Numbered from the stretch's first letter, positions 7,847 to 15,028 are shown. The stretch is DNA of 23,871 nucleotides from Candidatus Woesearchaeota archaeon (GCA_018303225.1 JAGVYO010000020.1:1-23871); one strand, 5' to 3'. A program made the numbers and translations. The notes: generated by a model from the letters alone, not told the origin.

Positions 7847-7855
7847 TTTATATAC
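7847..7855 (+). promoter_or_regulatory. TATA box of the ftsZ operon
   Basis: ATTTATATA is a near-consensus archaeal TATA box. Transcription should begin near 7878, leaving about 150 nt of leader before ftsZ, which is long for an archaeal mRNA. Confidence 0.6.
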
Positions 7856-7919
7856 TAGTTTCACCACGCAATCATGCCCTTGCCCAAAACACGAGAGCAT
7901 CGGTAAATCGAAGCATTCA

Positions 7920-8024
7920 ATGAAAAAGAGGGAAAAACAATCAAGCTTAGCCAAGCAGCGGATTTTTCGTTTTTTCTTTGATTCGGAAGAGCGGCAAACC
8001 AGTAAAATAACCAAAGGGGGTTGA
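7920..8024 (+). CDS. Candidate leader ORF upstream of ftsZ, 34 residues
   Basis: ATG at 7920 opens a 34-codon frame (MKKREKQSSL...ITKGG) that ends in TGA at 8022-8024, 5 nt before the ftsZ ATG. The peptide is strongly basic. The ftsZ Shine-Dalgarno tract (AAAGGGGG, 8013-8020) lies inside its last codons, so its translation could influence ftsZ initiation. No clear ribosome-binding site precedes it and there is no known relative to cite, so it may be chance. A stop-to-start gap this short is the main reason to list it. Confidence 0.3.
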   Translation: MKKREKQSSLAKQRIFRFFFDSEERQTSKITKGG

Positions 8025-8029
8025 ACCAA

Positions 8030-9094
8030 ATGGAATTTGTCCTAGACAATGCGCTAAAGAGCCAGAGAACAGGAAGTATCAACGAAGTAGGTCAGGCCAA
8101 CATCAAGGTGATAGGCGTTGGCGGAGCCGGCAACAACATGATCAGCTGGCTGTATAAGAAAGGTGTGAAAGGAGCAGAAATCATGGCCTGCAACACCGAC
8201 CAGCAGCACCTCGACATGACCGAAGCGGATATCAAATTCCTCATCGGCCGGAATGTGACCCGCGGCCTGGGATGCGGCGGATTCCCTGCAAAAGGCACCC
8301 AAGCAGCCCAAGAGACGGTCAACGAGATCAAGGAGGTCCTGAAAGGAGCAGACATGGTCTTTGTCTGCGCAGGAATGGGTGGCGGCACAGGTACAGGAGC
8401 AGCCCCGTTCATCGCCAACATCGCGAAAGAGACAGGAGCTATCGTCATCGGGACCGTCACCATGCCTTTTAAGATGGAGAGGGTACGGATCGATAAAGCC
8501 GAATTCGGCCTTTCCCAATTGAGAGAAGTATGCGACACTGCCATCGTCATTGACAATAACAGGCTGGCAGCCATTGCCGGAAACCTGCCGGTGCAGCAGG
8601 CATTCGCCGTAGCCAACGAATTGGTTGCGACCATGATAAGAGGTATTGTGGAGACTATCTCGGTCCCCAGCCTCGTCAACCTGGACTTTGCGGATGTAAA
8701 GGCCATCATGAAGGGCGGCGGCGTAGCAGCTATTGGCGTAGGATCCTCGGACACCACCAACAAGGTGGATCAGGCGGTCCAGGGCGCGCTATCCAACCCC
8801 CTGTTGGACATTGATTACAAAGGGGCCGAAGGAGCCCTTATCCACATCGAAGGCGGCCCGGACATGACACTGGATGAAGTGGCAAGAGTAGGTGAATTGG
8901 TCACGCAGAACATGGACGCAGACGCCAATGTCATCTGGGGCGCGAGGGTCAACGAAGACATGAAGGGAAAGATCCGCGTGATGACCATCATGACCGGCGT
9001 CGTTTCGCCATGGATTGTCGGCAAAAAGGACAAGAGAAGCCAGGAGATCCAGAAGAACCGGATGGGAAGGGACCTGGGCATCGAAATCGTATAA
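8030..9094 (+). CDS. ftsZ: Cell-division GTPase FtsZ, FtsZ2-like
   Basis: This is a tubulin-family GTPase that polymerises at midcell to drive division. It is 354 residues from the ATG at 8030. That start is chosen over TTG 8021 because a GGGGG run (8016-8020) sits 9 nt before it but abuts the TTG. The nucleotide-binding loop VGGAGNNM lies near residue 30 and the signature GMGGGTGTGAAPF near 113. The T7 synergy loop NLDFADVKAIM (about 219) keeps both catalytic Asp residues. Phrases such as NTDQQHLDMTEAD and DADANVIWGARV resemble archaeal FtsZ2, the paralogue tied to constriction in haloarchaea, more than FtsZ1. The chain ends in a short basic linker and MGRDLGIEIV. It is the first gene of a four-gene operon. 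Confidence 0.96.
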   Translation: MEFVLDNALKSQRTGSINEVGQANIKVIGVGGAGNNMISWLYKKGVKGAEIMACNTDQQHLDMTEADIKFLIGRNVTRGLGCGGFPAKGTQAAQETVNEIKEVLKGADMVFVCAGMGGGTGTGAAPFIANIAKETGAIVIGTVTMPFKMERVRIDKAEFGLSQLREVCDTAIVIDNNRLAAIAGNLPVQQAFAVANELVATMIRGIVETISVPSLVNLDFADVKAIMKGGGVAAIGVGSSDTTNKVDQAVQGALSNPLLDIDYKGAEGALIHIEGGPDMTLDEVARVGELVTQNMDADANVIWGARVNEDMKGKIRVMTIMTGVVSPWIVGKKDKRSQEIQKNRMGRDLGIEIV

Positions 9095-9104
9095 GAGGGA
9101 GAGC

Positions 9105-9839
9105 ATGGACAACGACACAAAGACCATCCAGAAGATGGTGACCACGATTGCAGAGTCGAATGCCGAGTTCCTGAACCAGAAGCAGGGTGCGGATAAGTTC
9201 AGCAAGATCGTGCCCCAGCTGCTGAAAAAAGGGCTGGAAAACCTCAACTTGTCCATGTTCAGCCCGGATATGAAGCAGGGCATCCTCACCTCGCTGGGAG
9301 AAGAGTACCGGAAAAGGGGAAACCTCAACGACGCGGTGAAAGCGTTCGTCCTTGCCGGCAACAAACCGAAGCTGAACGAGGTGGCCGAGGACTACCTGAA
9401 ACTGGTGCAGTTTGACAACGGCATCGAAGTCTACAAGCTGGCCGGCAACAAGGAGAAATTGCTGGAAGTCGGGAAGAAGTGCCTCGACGAGAGCAAGGTA
9501 GCGCCTGCGATGAAGGCGTTCCTGGCCATCGGCGACACCGGAAAGCTGATTGAGGTCGGGGACCAGTGCGTAAGCCGGTACCGTTTTGATTATGCATTTG
9601 AGATATTCTCAAAGATAAAAGACAAGGCCAAACTGCTTGAATTGGGAAGCCGGTGCGTAGAGGAGAAAGAATATGACTACGCCATCAAGGCCTTTGAAAT
9701 CGCCGAGGATAAGGAAAGGCTGAACGCTGTAGGGGACCTCTGCATGAAAGAGGAGCATGTCTCCAAAGCATTGGAAGCGTATGGCCTCGCGGGAAACGAG
9801 ATGATGGTGACGTTCATCAAAGAGAACTTCCATGACTGA
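9105..9839 (+). CDS. Helical-repeat (TPR-like) protein in the ftsZ operon
   Basis: The product is 244 residues from the ATG at 9105, which follows AGAGGGAGAG and lies 10 nt after the ftsZ stop. After an N-terminal helical region (1-65), five or six degenerate repeats of about 32-33 residues follow, each of the form A-KAF--AG-K-KL-EVG--CL: for example AVKAFVLAGNKPKLNEVAED, GIEVYKLAGNKEKLLEVGKK and AIKAFEIAEDKERLNAVGDL. This pattern suits a TPR-like alpha-solenoid used for protein-protein contact. There is no signal peptide or membrane helix, so it should be cytosolic. The tight link to ftsZ suggests a division scaffold or FtsZ partner; this is inference. It overlaps the next gene by 8 nt, implying coupled translation. 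Confidence 0.8.
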   Translation: MDNDTKTIQKMVTTIAESNAEFLNQKQGADKFSKIVPQLLKKGLENLNLSMFSPDMKQGILTSLGEEYRKRGNLNDAVKAFVLAGNKPKLNEVAEDYLKLVQFDNGIEVYKLAGNKEKLLEVGKKCLDESKVAPAMKAFLAIGDTGKLIEVGDQCVSRYRFDYAFEIFSKIKDKAKLLELGSRCVEEKEYDYAIKAFEIAEDKERLNAVGDLCMKEEHVSKALEAYGLAGNEMMVTFIKENFHD

Positions 9840-10197
9840 GCGTGAAGAAAAGATGTCAACCGCCGACCTGTCCCAACCGCAGCCATCTGACTTGGACGCC
9901 TATTTCCTCCAGCGAAGGATGGAGATGATGATCGAGACGCAGGGCAAGAAGTTTGCTGCGGAGTTCGCAGGCATCCGGGAAACGATCGGCAGGCTGAACG
10001 GAGAAATTGCGGAGATCAAGCGATGCCTTGCAGTTGCCCGGGAGAAGCCGGCAGTTCAGCTACCGCAGGAAGAAACCCCCGTCGCAGACGGTCGGCAGAA
10101 CGAGAAGCCGCCGCTCCAGCAAAGGCCACGCTACGGCGATACAAAACCGGAAGAGGTATCCATCGACAAGTTCTTTTATTTCGGAAGTAAAAAATAA
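9832..10197 (+). CDS. Coiled-coil protein of unknown function in the ftsZ operon
   Basis: This is a 121-residue protein whose ATG overlaps the end of the preceding gene (ATGACTGA). Residues 24-75 form a predicted amphipathic helix or coiled coil (YFLQRRMEMMIETQGKKF then FAGIRETIGRLNGEIAEIKR). A Pro/Gln/Arg-rich disordered linker follows (76-105), and the chain ends in a distinct short motif VSIDKFFYFGSKK. The layout, coiled coil then flexible linker then aromatic tail peptide, is typical of an adaptor that presents a short binding motif. A good in-frame alternative start is MSTADLSQPQ, 7 codons in. Its role is unknown; the operon suggests cell division. Confidence 0.75.
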   Translation: MTEREEKMSTADLSQPQPSDLDAYFLQRRMEMMIETQGKKFAAEFAGIRETIGRLNGEIAEIKRCLAVAREKPAVQLPQEETPVADGRQNEKPPLQQRPRYGDTKPEEVSIDKFFYFGSKK

Positions 10198-10210
10198 AGA
10201 AGGTGAGAAT

Positions 10211-10591
10211 GTGAGATGGTGGAAATCGGGTTCATATGCATGCACGGACTGCAAGAAGAAATTTGACTTCGAGAGCATACGGTACGGCAGCGACGGGAAA
10301 ACAATCCGCTGCGTCAGCTGCCATGAACAGGTCCTGAGAGAGGATCAAAAAAAGAGAGAAGCAGAGGCAAAACCCAAGGCAGCGCCCGTCATGTCCGATG
10401 TGCTGAAGTTGATATGCGTGGAATGCAGGTACAAGTTTTCCTATCGAAAAGGCTCACGGATCCAGCCGGTGTGCCCCTACTGCGGGAAGAGCCGCCTCAT
10501 GATCGATGACACCACCGCGGACCGGCTGGTGGAAGAAGTAGGGAGAATAAGAGATTGGGAAAAGGCTTGCCGAAGCGGCACAGCGTCCTAG
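10211..10591 (+). CDS. Double zinc-ribbon protein closing the ftsZ operon
   Basis: The product is 126 residues from a GTG at 10211, chosen because AGGTGAG (10201-10207) sits just upstream and the gene then follows the previous stop by 13 nt. Two zinc ribbons are visible: CTDC with CVSC (residues 11-14 and 33-36) and CVEC with CPYC (about 71-74 and 90-93). Both carry the CxxC spacing of rubredoxin-like or ribbon modules. They are joined by a charged linker rich in Lys, Glu and Ala. The C-terminal helix holds TADRLVEEVGRIRDWEKA. No catalytic motif is visible, so a binding role (nucleic acid or protein) is likely. It completes the ftsZ operon. Confidence 0.78.
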   Translation: MRWWKSGSYACTDCKKKFDFESIRYGSDGKTIRCVSCHEQVLREDQKKREAEAKPKAAPVMSDVLKLICVECRYKFSYRKGSRIQPVCPYCGKSRLMIDDTTADRLVEEVGRIRDWEKACRSGTAS

Positions 10592-10615
10592 ACACGGACC
10601 GAAGTTCCATACAGT

Positions 10616-10630
10616 AGAGAGAGAGAGAGA
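10616..10630. repeat. Short AG/GA dinucleotide run
   Basis: A followed by seven GA units, in the 130-nt gap between the ftsZ operon and the antiporter gene. No gene and no convincing TATA box were found in this gap, so the antiporter may be read partly from upstream. Confidence 0.6.
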
Positions 10631-10721
10631 TTGTTTGTTGGGGGTACATAGCAGGAAGTTAAAGGGATAGAGGGAAAGGAGTTAGCCCAATCTTCTTTTG
10701 TAGAATAAGCAGCGAGGAAAG

Positions 10722-12464
10722 ATGCCCATCCAGTCTGTGCAGGAAATAGGAGTCCTGTTTATCATAATTGCCGCCATATCTTTCGTGATAAAGCTGCTGC
10801 GGCAGCCGATCATCATCGGGTACATCCTGTCTGGATTGGTTGTTTCGCTGTACATTCCAGTAGGAAGCGAAACCGGAGAACAGATCCGGCTCATGTCCGA
10901 GATAGGCATCATGTTTCTGCTGTTCCTGATGGGATTGGAGCTGGACATCTCCAACCTGAAACAGATGGGGAAAGATATATTCATAGCAACGCTCCTTCAG
11001 TCATTGGCATTTTTTGGGGCAGCGTTCGGGCTGGCTATATGGTTTGGTCTCGACGTGACGTCGGCGGTCTATATCGCCATCCTCTTCATGTTCAGCAGCA
11101 CGCTGCTGGTCGCGAAATGGGTGGAAGATAAGAAAGAGACCATGACCGTAGCAGGGAAACTGACCCTCGGTACCCTGATCGTACAGGACCTATTGGCTAT
11201 CATCTCCATCACCCTGCTCAACGTCTTCATGGATCCCTCGCTGGAGCAGCTGCTGTCCCTCCCGATCAAAGGGATTGCGCTGCTGGTGATTGCCTACATT
11301 GCCTCAAAATATGTCCTTAAGGTGATCCTAAGATTTGCGAGCCGGTTCACCGAACTGCTGTTCGTGGTCAGCCTAAGCGTCTGCTTTTTTTTCGTCTTTA
11401 TAGCACCCTTCTTCGGCTACAGCGCAACCATCGGGGCATTCATGGCCGGCGTGGTGCTGGCCAACACCGATTATAAGAACGACATCTATGTCCGCCTGAA
11501 GCCCCTGATCTTGTTTTTCAACATCCTTTTCTTTGTCGGTTTCGGATTCCAGGTCAACCAGGACCTCCCCCTGCAGGCATTGTATCTGACAGGAATCCTG
11601 CTGGCATTGGCCCTGTTCCTCAAGCCCGTCGTCATCTACATAACGTTGAAACTGAGGGGCTATGACATGAAGACATCCACCAAGGTGGGCCTGAACCTTG
11701 CGCAGGTAAGCGAGTTCGGGGCAATCATTGTGGCAGGAGGGATTGCAGCCGGAGCCGTGCCGGAAGAGATTGGCGCCATCTCGGTCATCCTGCTCGTCAC
11801 CAGCATGGTCTTCTCGTCCTATTACATCAAGTATGCCAACCGCATCTTCGGCCTCATCGGGAGATATGTAGGGATAATCGACAGATTGTTCAAGAATAAA
11901 TACGAAGCGGATGCACCCTCTTTCCAGGGCCATCAGGTCGTATTCTTCGGATTCATGGATTTCGGAAAGGAAATCTTCTCCAAGCTGGAGGGGTTCGGGA
12001 AAAAGGTCGTGGTGGTCGAGAATGACCCTTCCAATATCAGCTACCTGAAAAAAGAGGGCATCCCGTTCATCTACAACTCGCTGGCAAACCCGTATTTCCT
12101 GGAGCATTTTGACTTCAAGACTGTGGAGCTGGTCATCTCGAGCCTGCTGGACAACGAGGAGAATAAATTGATCATCACGCACGTCAAGGCCGTCAGCCCG
12201 AAAGCGGTCCTCATCGTCACGGCCAAGAATATCAAATCTTCATTAGACCTCTACGATGCCGGGGCGGATTACGTGATCTACCCGTCGTACATCAACGAGC
12301 AGAGCGTGAACGTCCTGGTGGAAGATTATACCTTAGACATCAATAAGATCATAACGAGAAAGGTCAACGACCTGAACCGGCTCAAAGAGAAGAGCAACAG
12401 GCTGAATTCACGCGAGGATAAATTCAACATTAACGATTATCTTGGATGGCTGAATAAGAAATAA
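10722..12464 (+). CDS. CPA2-family cation/proton antiporter with TrkA-N-like domain (Kef type)
   Basis: At 580 residues this is a Kef-type monovalent cation:proton antiporter. About twelve hydrophobic helices fill residues 1-385, beginning VLFIIIAAISFVIKLLRQPIIIGYILSGL. The family's LLFLMGLELD and LIVQDLLAI motifs lie near 63 and 153, and the GLNLAQVSEFG helix near 320. A cytosolic Rossmann-type domain follows (about 405-540) with strand VVFFGFMDFG and an acidic second strand end VVVENDP. Its glycine loop is degenerate (GFMDFG rather than GxGxxG), so nucleotide control may be altered. The C-terminal 40 residues are charged. GAGGAAAG precedes the ATG. The likely role is potassium or sodium homeostasis; the ion cannot be read from sequence. 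Confidence 0.92.
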   Translation: MPIQSVQEIGVLFIIIAAISFVIKLLRQPIIIGYILSGLVVSLYIPVGSETGEQIRLMSEIGIMFLLFLMGLELDISNLKQMGKDIFIATLLQSLAFFGAAFGLAIWFGLDVTSAVYIAILFMFSSTLLVAKWVEDKKETMTVAGKLTLGTLIVQDLLAIISITLLNVFMDPSLEQLLSLPIKGIALLVIAYIASKYVLKVILRFASRFTELLFVVSLSVCFFFVFIAPFFGYSATIGAFMAGVVLANTDYKNDIYVRLKPLILFFNILFFVGFGFQVNQDLPLQALYLTGILLALALFLKPVVIYITLKLRGYDMKTSTKVGLNLAQVSEFGAIIVAGGIAAGAVPEEIGAISVILLVTSMVFSSYYIKYANRIFGLIGRYVGIIDRLFKNKYEADAPSFQGHQVVFFGFMDFGKEIFSKLEGFGKKVVVVENDPSNISYLKKEGIPFIYNSLANPYFLEHFDFKTVELVISSLLDNEENKLIITHVKAVSPKAVLIVTAKNIKSSLDLYDAGADYVIYPSYINEQSVNVLVEDYTLDINKIITRKVNDLNRLKEKSNRLNSREDKFNINDYLGWLNKK

Positions 12465-12471
12465 GCGCTGT

Positions 12472-12921
12472 CTAAGAGCGGAAATTTTTGCTCTCCGGGC
12501 TTTTCTTGTGGATATGCGGAATACGCGGAATAATGATGGATGCAATCGTTGCTGTCAACGCAACCACATAGAAGCCATAGCCGATGGCCATGCCAATGGC
12601 AGCCGCAAACCATATGCCGGCTGCGGTGGTGAGGTTCTTGATGCGGCCGTGGCTTTCCCTCAATATCAATCCGGCGCCCAGGAAACCGATGCCGGTGATG
12701 ATCTGCGCTGAAATCCGGGATGTAGACTGCGGATCCACAAGGGCGGAAAGGAAGGTGAAAAGCATGGAGCCGCCGATGACCATGACATTGGTGCTGATGC
12801 CCGCATCCTTGCCCCTGGATTCGCGTTCAATCCCGATGAGATAGCCGGCGACGACGCTGAACAGCAGGTTGAACAGGAAAATAAGTTCGTATCCCACAGA
12901 GAACCCGGGCAGCATGGCCAT
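12472..12921 (-). CDS. MgtC/SapB-family membrane protein
   Basis: About 149 residues, with four predicted membrane helices. The family phrases are clear: YLIGIERESRGKDAGISTNV near the N-terminus, then RISAQIITGIGFLGAGLILR and KNLTTAAGIWFAAAIGMAIG. The frame is open further upstream to 13002, but that longer version would include the TATA box at 12936-12944, so it is rejected. ATG at 12921 (MAMLPGF) or 12915 (MLPGF) is the likely start. It gives a leaderless mRNA. Family knowledge: MgtC-like proteins are linked to growth at low magnesium and to membrane potential or ATP-synthase control in bacteria. It is convergent with the antiporter gene, with 7 nt between the stops. The longer C-terminal domain of some relatives is absent. 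Confidence 0.88.
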   Translation of the reverse strand: MAMLPGFSVGYELIFLFNLLFSVVAGYLIGIERESRGKDAGISTNVMVIGGSMLFTFLSALVDPQSTSRISAQIITGIGFLGAGLILRESHGRIKNLTTAAGIWFAAAIGMAIGYGFYVVALTATIASIIIPRIPHIHKKSPESKNFRS

Positions 12922-12935
12922 TCCCACGCATCGGA

Positions 12936-12944
12936 TATATTTAA
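12936..12944 (-). promoter_or_regulatory. TATA box of the MgtC-like gene
   Basis: The minus strand reads TTTAAATAT, centred about 19-25 nt before the candidate ATGs at 12921 and 12915. It decides against the longer open frame starting at 13002. Confidence 0.6.
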
Positions 12945-13126
12945 ATCTTCTGACTGTTGATTTAGTGTGAATGGGCCTCACAAGAATTTGAAGAAGGTGC
13001 ATTAGAAAAAGATTTTGTTGCGATGGGGAAAATCAGCAAAAATTTCGGCACAAAATTTTTGTAATGAGCCTAACCGCAAAGAAAAGATAAGAAATTCCAA
13101 TGGTAAAACCAGATTTTAACCGATAC

Positions 13127-13135
13127 ATTTATAAG
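13127..13135 (+). promoter_or_regulatory. TATA box of the DEAD-box helicase gene
   Basis: ATTTATAAG preceded by CGATAC. It predicts a start near 13157 and a leader of about 85 nt before ATG 13244. A second A/T-rich candidate, GGTTAAATAAATAAG, lies at 13151-13166. Confidence 0.5.
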
Positions 13136-13243
13136 CGAAGCCAGAACCAATAGGTTAAATAAATAAGATTTTCAGAAAAAACGTTCATAAGAAAGAGCAT
13201 TGGCTTGTCAAGAGTTCAATTGACTTTTTCTTGGATGGTTTAT

Positions 13244-14470
13244 ATGGAAGCATTCAGAAAACTAGGCATTATAGAACCCGTCTTACGCTCGATTCAGGAG
13301 CATCGCTTTGAGAAACCGAGCGATATCCAGGAAAAGACCATACCCCTGGTGCTGGCCGGCAAGGACGTGATCGGCGGCTCGGCGACAGGCTCCGGGAAGA
13401 CCCTGGCCTTTGGTGCCGGCCTTATCCAGCATTCGGAACACGGCCGTGGCGTACAGGCATTGGTCCTGACACCCACCCGGGAGCTGGCCGACCAGGTCAC
13501 CAAGGCACTGCGGCTCTTCTCCAGGTACAGGCCGTTGAAGATCATCGACGTGTACGGTGGTGTCTCCATTAATCCTCAGATAGATGCATTGCGGTATGCC
13601 GACATCGTCGTCGGGACACCGGGAAGGATCCTGGATCATCTGGAAAGAGGAACCCTCCGGCTGCAGGCTGTCAAAATCCTGGTCCTGGACGAAGCCGATC
13701 GGATGCTGGACATGGGATTCATCGATGATGTAGAGAGGATCATCAGCCAATGCCCGAAGGAAAGGCAGACCCTCCTTTTCTCCGCGACGCTGTCTCCGGA
13801 GCTCCGGCAGCTGGCCGGCAGGTATATGAAACAGCCCGTCAATATCTCCACTGAGATCTATGTCGACCCGAGAAAATTGAGGCAGGTCTATTACGACGCC
13901 CCGGACAACATGAAGTTCTCGCTGCTGGTGCACCTGCTCAAGCAGGAGCATCCCGGACTGGTGATGGTGTTCTGCAACACCCAAAAGAACACCGATTTCG
14001 TGGCCAAAAACCTGAAGGCAAACGGCATCGAGGCGCTGGCCATCCACGGCGGCTTCTCGCAGGCCAAGCGCAGCAGGACCATGGAGAATTTCCATTCGCA
14101 GCGGACCCAGGTCCTGGTGTGCACCGATGTGGCCGCCCGCGGGCTGGACATCAAAGGGGTCTCGCACGTGTACAATTATGATACCCCCAAGGAAAGCAAG
14201 CAGTACATCCACCGCATTGGCCGAACCGCAAGAGCCGGAAAAGAAGGAAAGGCCGTCAATATCCTGTCAAGCCGCGATTATGACAACTTTGAACACGTCC
14301 TGCGGGACAACGACGTCGACATCCCCAAAGAGGAGATGCCCGCTGCCATGGAGCGTGTCTTCATCCAGTTCAAGGACAAGCCCCGGCATTTTGGCAGGAA
14401 ACCATTCCATGGAAGGAGCAGAGGAAATTTCCATAAGGAAGGGAGAAGTCACCACCCGAGAAGATTCTGA
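13244..14470 (+). CDS. DEAD-box ATP-dependent RNA helicase
   Basis: 408 residues from ATG 13244 (MEAFRKLGI); the frame is open to a TTG at 13205, but the extra 13 residues are not family-like. All superfamily 2 DEAD motifs are intact in order: Q motif region FEKPSDIQEKTIP, motif I ATGSGKT, Ia PTRELA, Ib TPGR, II DEAD, III SAT, IV VMVFCNT, V TDVAARGLDI, VI HRIGRTARAG. The C-terminus is a basic tail rich in Arg, Gly, His and Phe (FGRKPFHGRSRGNF), suited to RNA binding. It unwinds short RNA duplexes, with likely roles in RNA folding or ribosome assembly. It lies just upstream of a small zinc-ribbon gene and a cold-shock gene, which suggests a low-temperature RNA-remodelling set. Confidence 0.96.
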   Translation: MEAFRKLGIIEPVLRSIQEHRFEKPSDIQEKTIPLVLAGKDVIGGSATGSGKTLAFGAGLIQHSEHGRGVQALVLTPTRELADQVTKALRLFSRYRPLKIIDVYGGVSINPQIDALRYADIVVGTPGRILDHLERGTLRLQAVKILVLDEADRMLDMGFIDDVERIISQCPKERQTLLFSATLSPELRQLAGRYMKQPVNISTEIYVDPRKLRQVYYDAPDNMKFSLLVHLLKQEHPGLVMVFCNTQKNTDFVAKNLKANGIEALAIHGGFSQAKRSRTMENFHSQRTQVLVCTDVAARGLDIKGVSHVYNYDTPKESKQYIHRIGRTARAGKEGKAVNILSSRDYDNFEHVLRDNDVDIPKEEMPAAMERVFIQFKDKPRHFGRKPFHGRSRGNFHKEGRSHHPRRF

Positions 14471-14490
14471 GCGCCGGCCCAGAAAGGGAA

Positions 14491-14500
14491 CCATTTAATA
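14491..14500 (+). promoter_or_regulatory. TATA-like box upstream of the small zinc-ribbon gene
   Basis: CCATTTAATA is centred about 31 nt before the TTG at 14527, close to the spacing for a leaderless start. This is the main support for TTG as the start of that gene. Confidence 0.4.
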
Positions 14501-14526
14501 GCATCACGGACTCCTCGCAAACAAAA

Positions 14527-14661
14527 TTGGTAGAATATAACATCGTAAAGCATTGCAGGGCATGCAGGAAAAGGTATGTCGTCACTAAGAGCGAATCCAG
14601 GAAGAACTACTGCGATGCGTGCCAATCAAAGATGAAAGATGAACCCGAGGGTTCATGGTGA
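14527..14661 (+). CDS. Small zinc-ribbon protein, 44 residues, TTG start
   Basis: This short frame encodes VEYNIVKHCRACRKRYVV, then YCDACQSK, giving two CxxC pairs (residues 10-13 and 29-32) about 15 residues apart, the spacing of a compact zinc ribbon. The basic stretch between them (RKRYVVTKSESRKN) could contact nucleic acid. No ATG is available; TTG at 14527 fits the TATA box upstream. The stop lies 9 nt before the cold-shock gene and within its Shine-Dalgarno region, so the two are probably one transcript. The regular cysteine spacing makes chance unlikely. The function is unknown; the position between an RNA helicase and a cold-shock protein suggests a role with RNA. Confidence 0.6.
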   Translation: MVEYNIVKHCRACRKRYVVTKSESRKNYCDACQSKMKDEPEGSW

Positions 14662-14670
14662 GGTAAAAAA

Positions 14671-14886
14671 ATGAAAGGAACAGTGAAATTTTTTAATGAG
14701 ATGAAGGGATTTGGATTCATTGCCGGCGAAGACGGCAAAGAGTACTTTGTGCACAAGACCGCACTGGGAGCCGGCGTGTCGCTAAACGAGAACGACGCCG
14801 TCACCTTCGATGTGGCCCAGGGCGACAAGGGACCCAAAGCCGCGAACGTGAAGAAAGAGTCCCAAGAATTCAAGAAAGCAGCATAA
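14671..14886 (+). CDS. Cold-shock domain protein, CspA family
   Basis: 71 residues, the size of a single cold-shock domain. RNP1 is KGFGFI (residues 12-17) and RNP2 lies in YFVHKTAL (about 25-32). The rest ([20 protein letters not shown], then GPKAANV) follows the family closely. It binds single-stranded RNA or DNA and melts RNA structure. GAGGT lies 6 nt before the ATG. This family is dominant in bacteria and patchy in archaea, so a bacterial origin is plausible but not shown by this sequence alone. It follows the small zinc-ribbon gene by 9 nt and the DEAD-box helicase by 200 nt. A hairpin and T-rich tract downstream probably end the transcript. Confidence 0.95.
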   Translation: MKGTVKFFNEMKGFGFIAGEDGKEYFVHKTALGAGVSLNENDAVTFDVAQGDKGPKAANVKKESQEFKKAA

Positions 14887-14935
14887 GTAACAAGGCACGA
14901 TTGGGATGTAAAGTGCGTCGTTGAGAATTGAACTA

Positions 14936-14975
14936 TGGGATCATCCCAAATTTCTTATTCTTTTTTGTCATTTTT
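14936..14975 (+). terminator. Palindrome followed by T-rich tract after the cold-shock gene
   Basis: TGGGAT and ATCCCA (14936-14948) surround a single C, followed by T-rich sequence with a TTTTTT and a TTTTT run. T-rich stretches are known to end archaeal transcription. It lies 50 nt after the cold-shock stop. Confidence 0.55.
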
Positions 14976-15028
14976 ACAAAATAGCGCAGGTATCAGGGCG
15001 AGGCTTTAAACCCGGCCATTTTTCAATA

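Larger units (their letters stand above)
7405..8029. other. Gap between the channel gene and ftsZ
   Basis: This 625-nt stretch contains no long gene. It holds the channel promoter, the 33-residue candidate ORF (7496-7597, minus strand), a CCCCAT/ATGGGG inverted repeat near 7638-7660, a second inverted repeat GACCTAC (7719-7725) / GTAGGTC (7753-7759), the ftsZ promoter with an upstream palindrome (7814-7855) and a long ftsZ leader with a 34-codon ORF (7920-8024). No tRNA or known RNA fold was recognised. Confidence 0.6.

Noticed and set aside
11373..12182. Long open frame (269 codons) on the minus strand inside the antiporter gene
   Set aside because: Antisense shadow of a well-supported membrane protein; composition is Asp/Gln/His-rich low-complexity with no recognisable fold.
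12922..13002. N-terminal extension of the MgtC-like protein
   Set aside because: It would place the TATA box inside the coding region and adds a basic, non-family segment.
13283..14212. Long open frame (309 codons) on the minus strand inside the helicase gene
   Set aside because: Antisense shadow of a gene with every DEAD-box motif intact; no promoter or ribosome-binding site.
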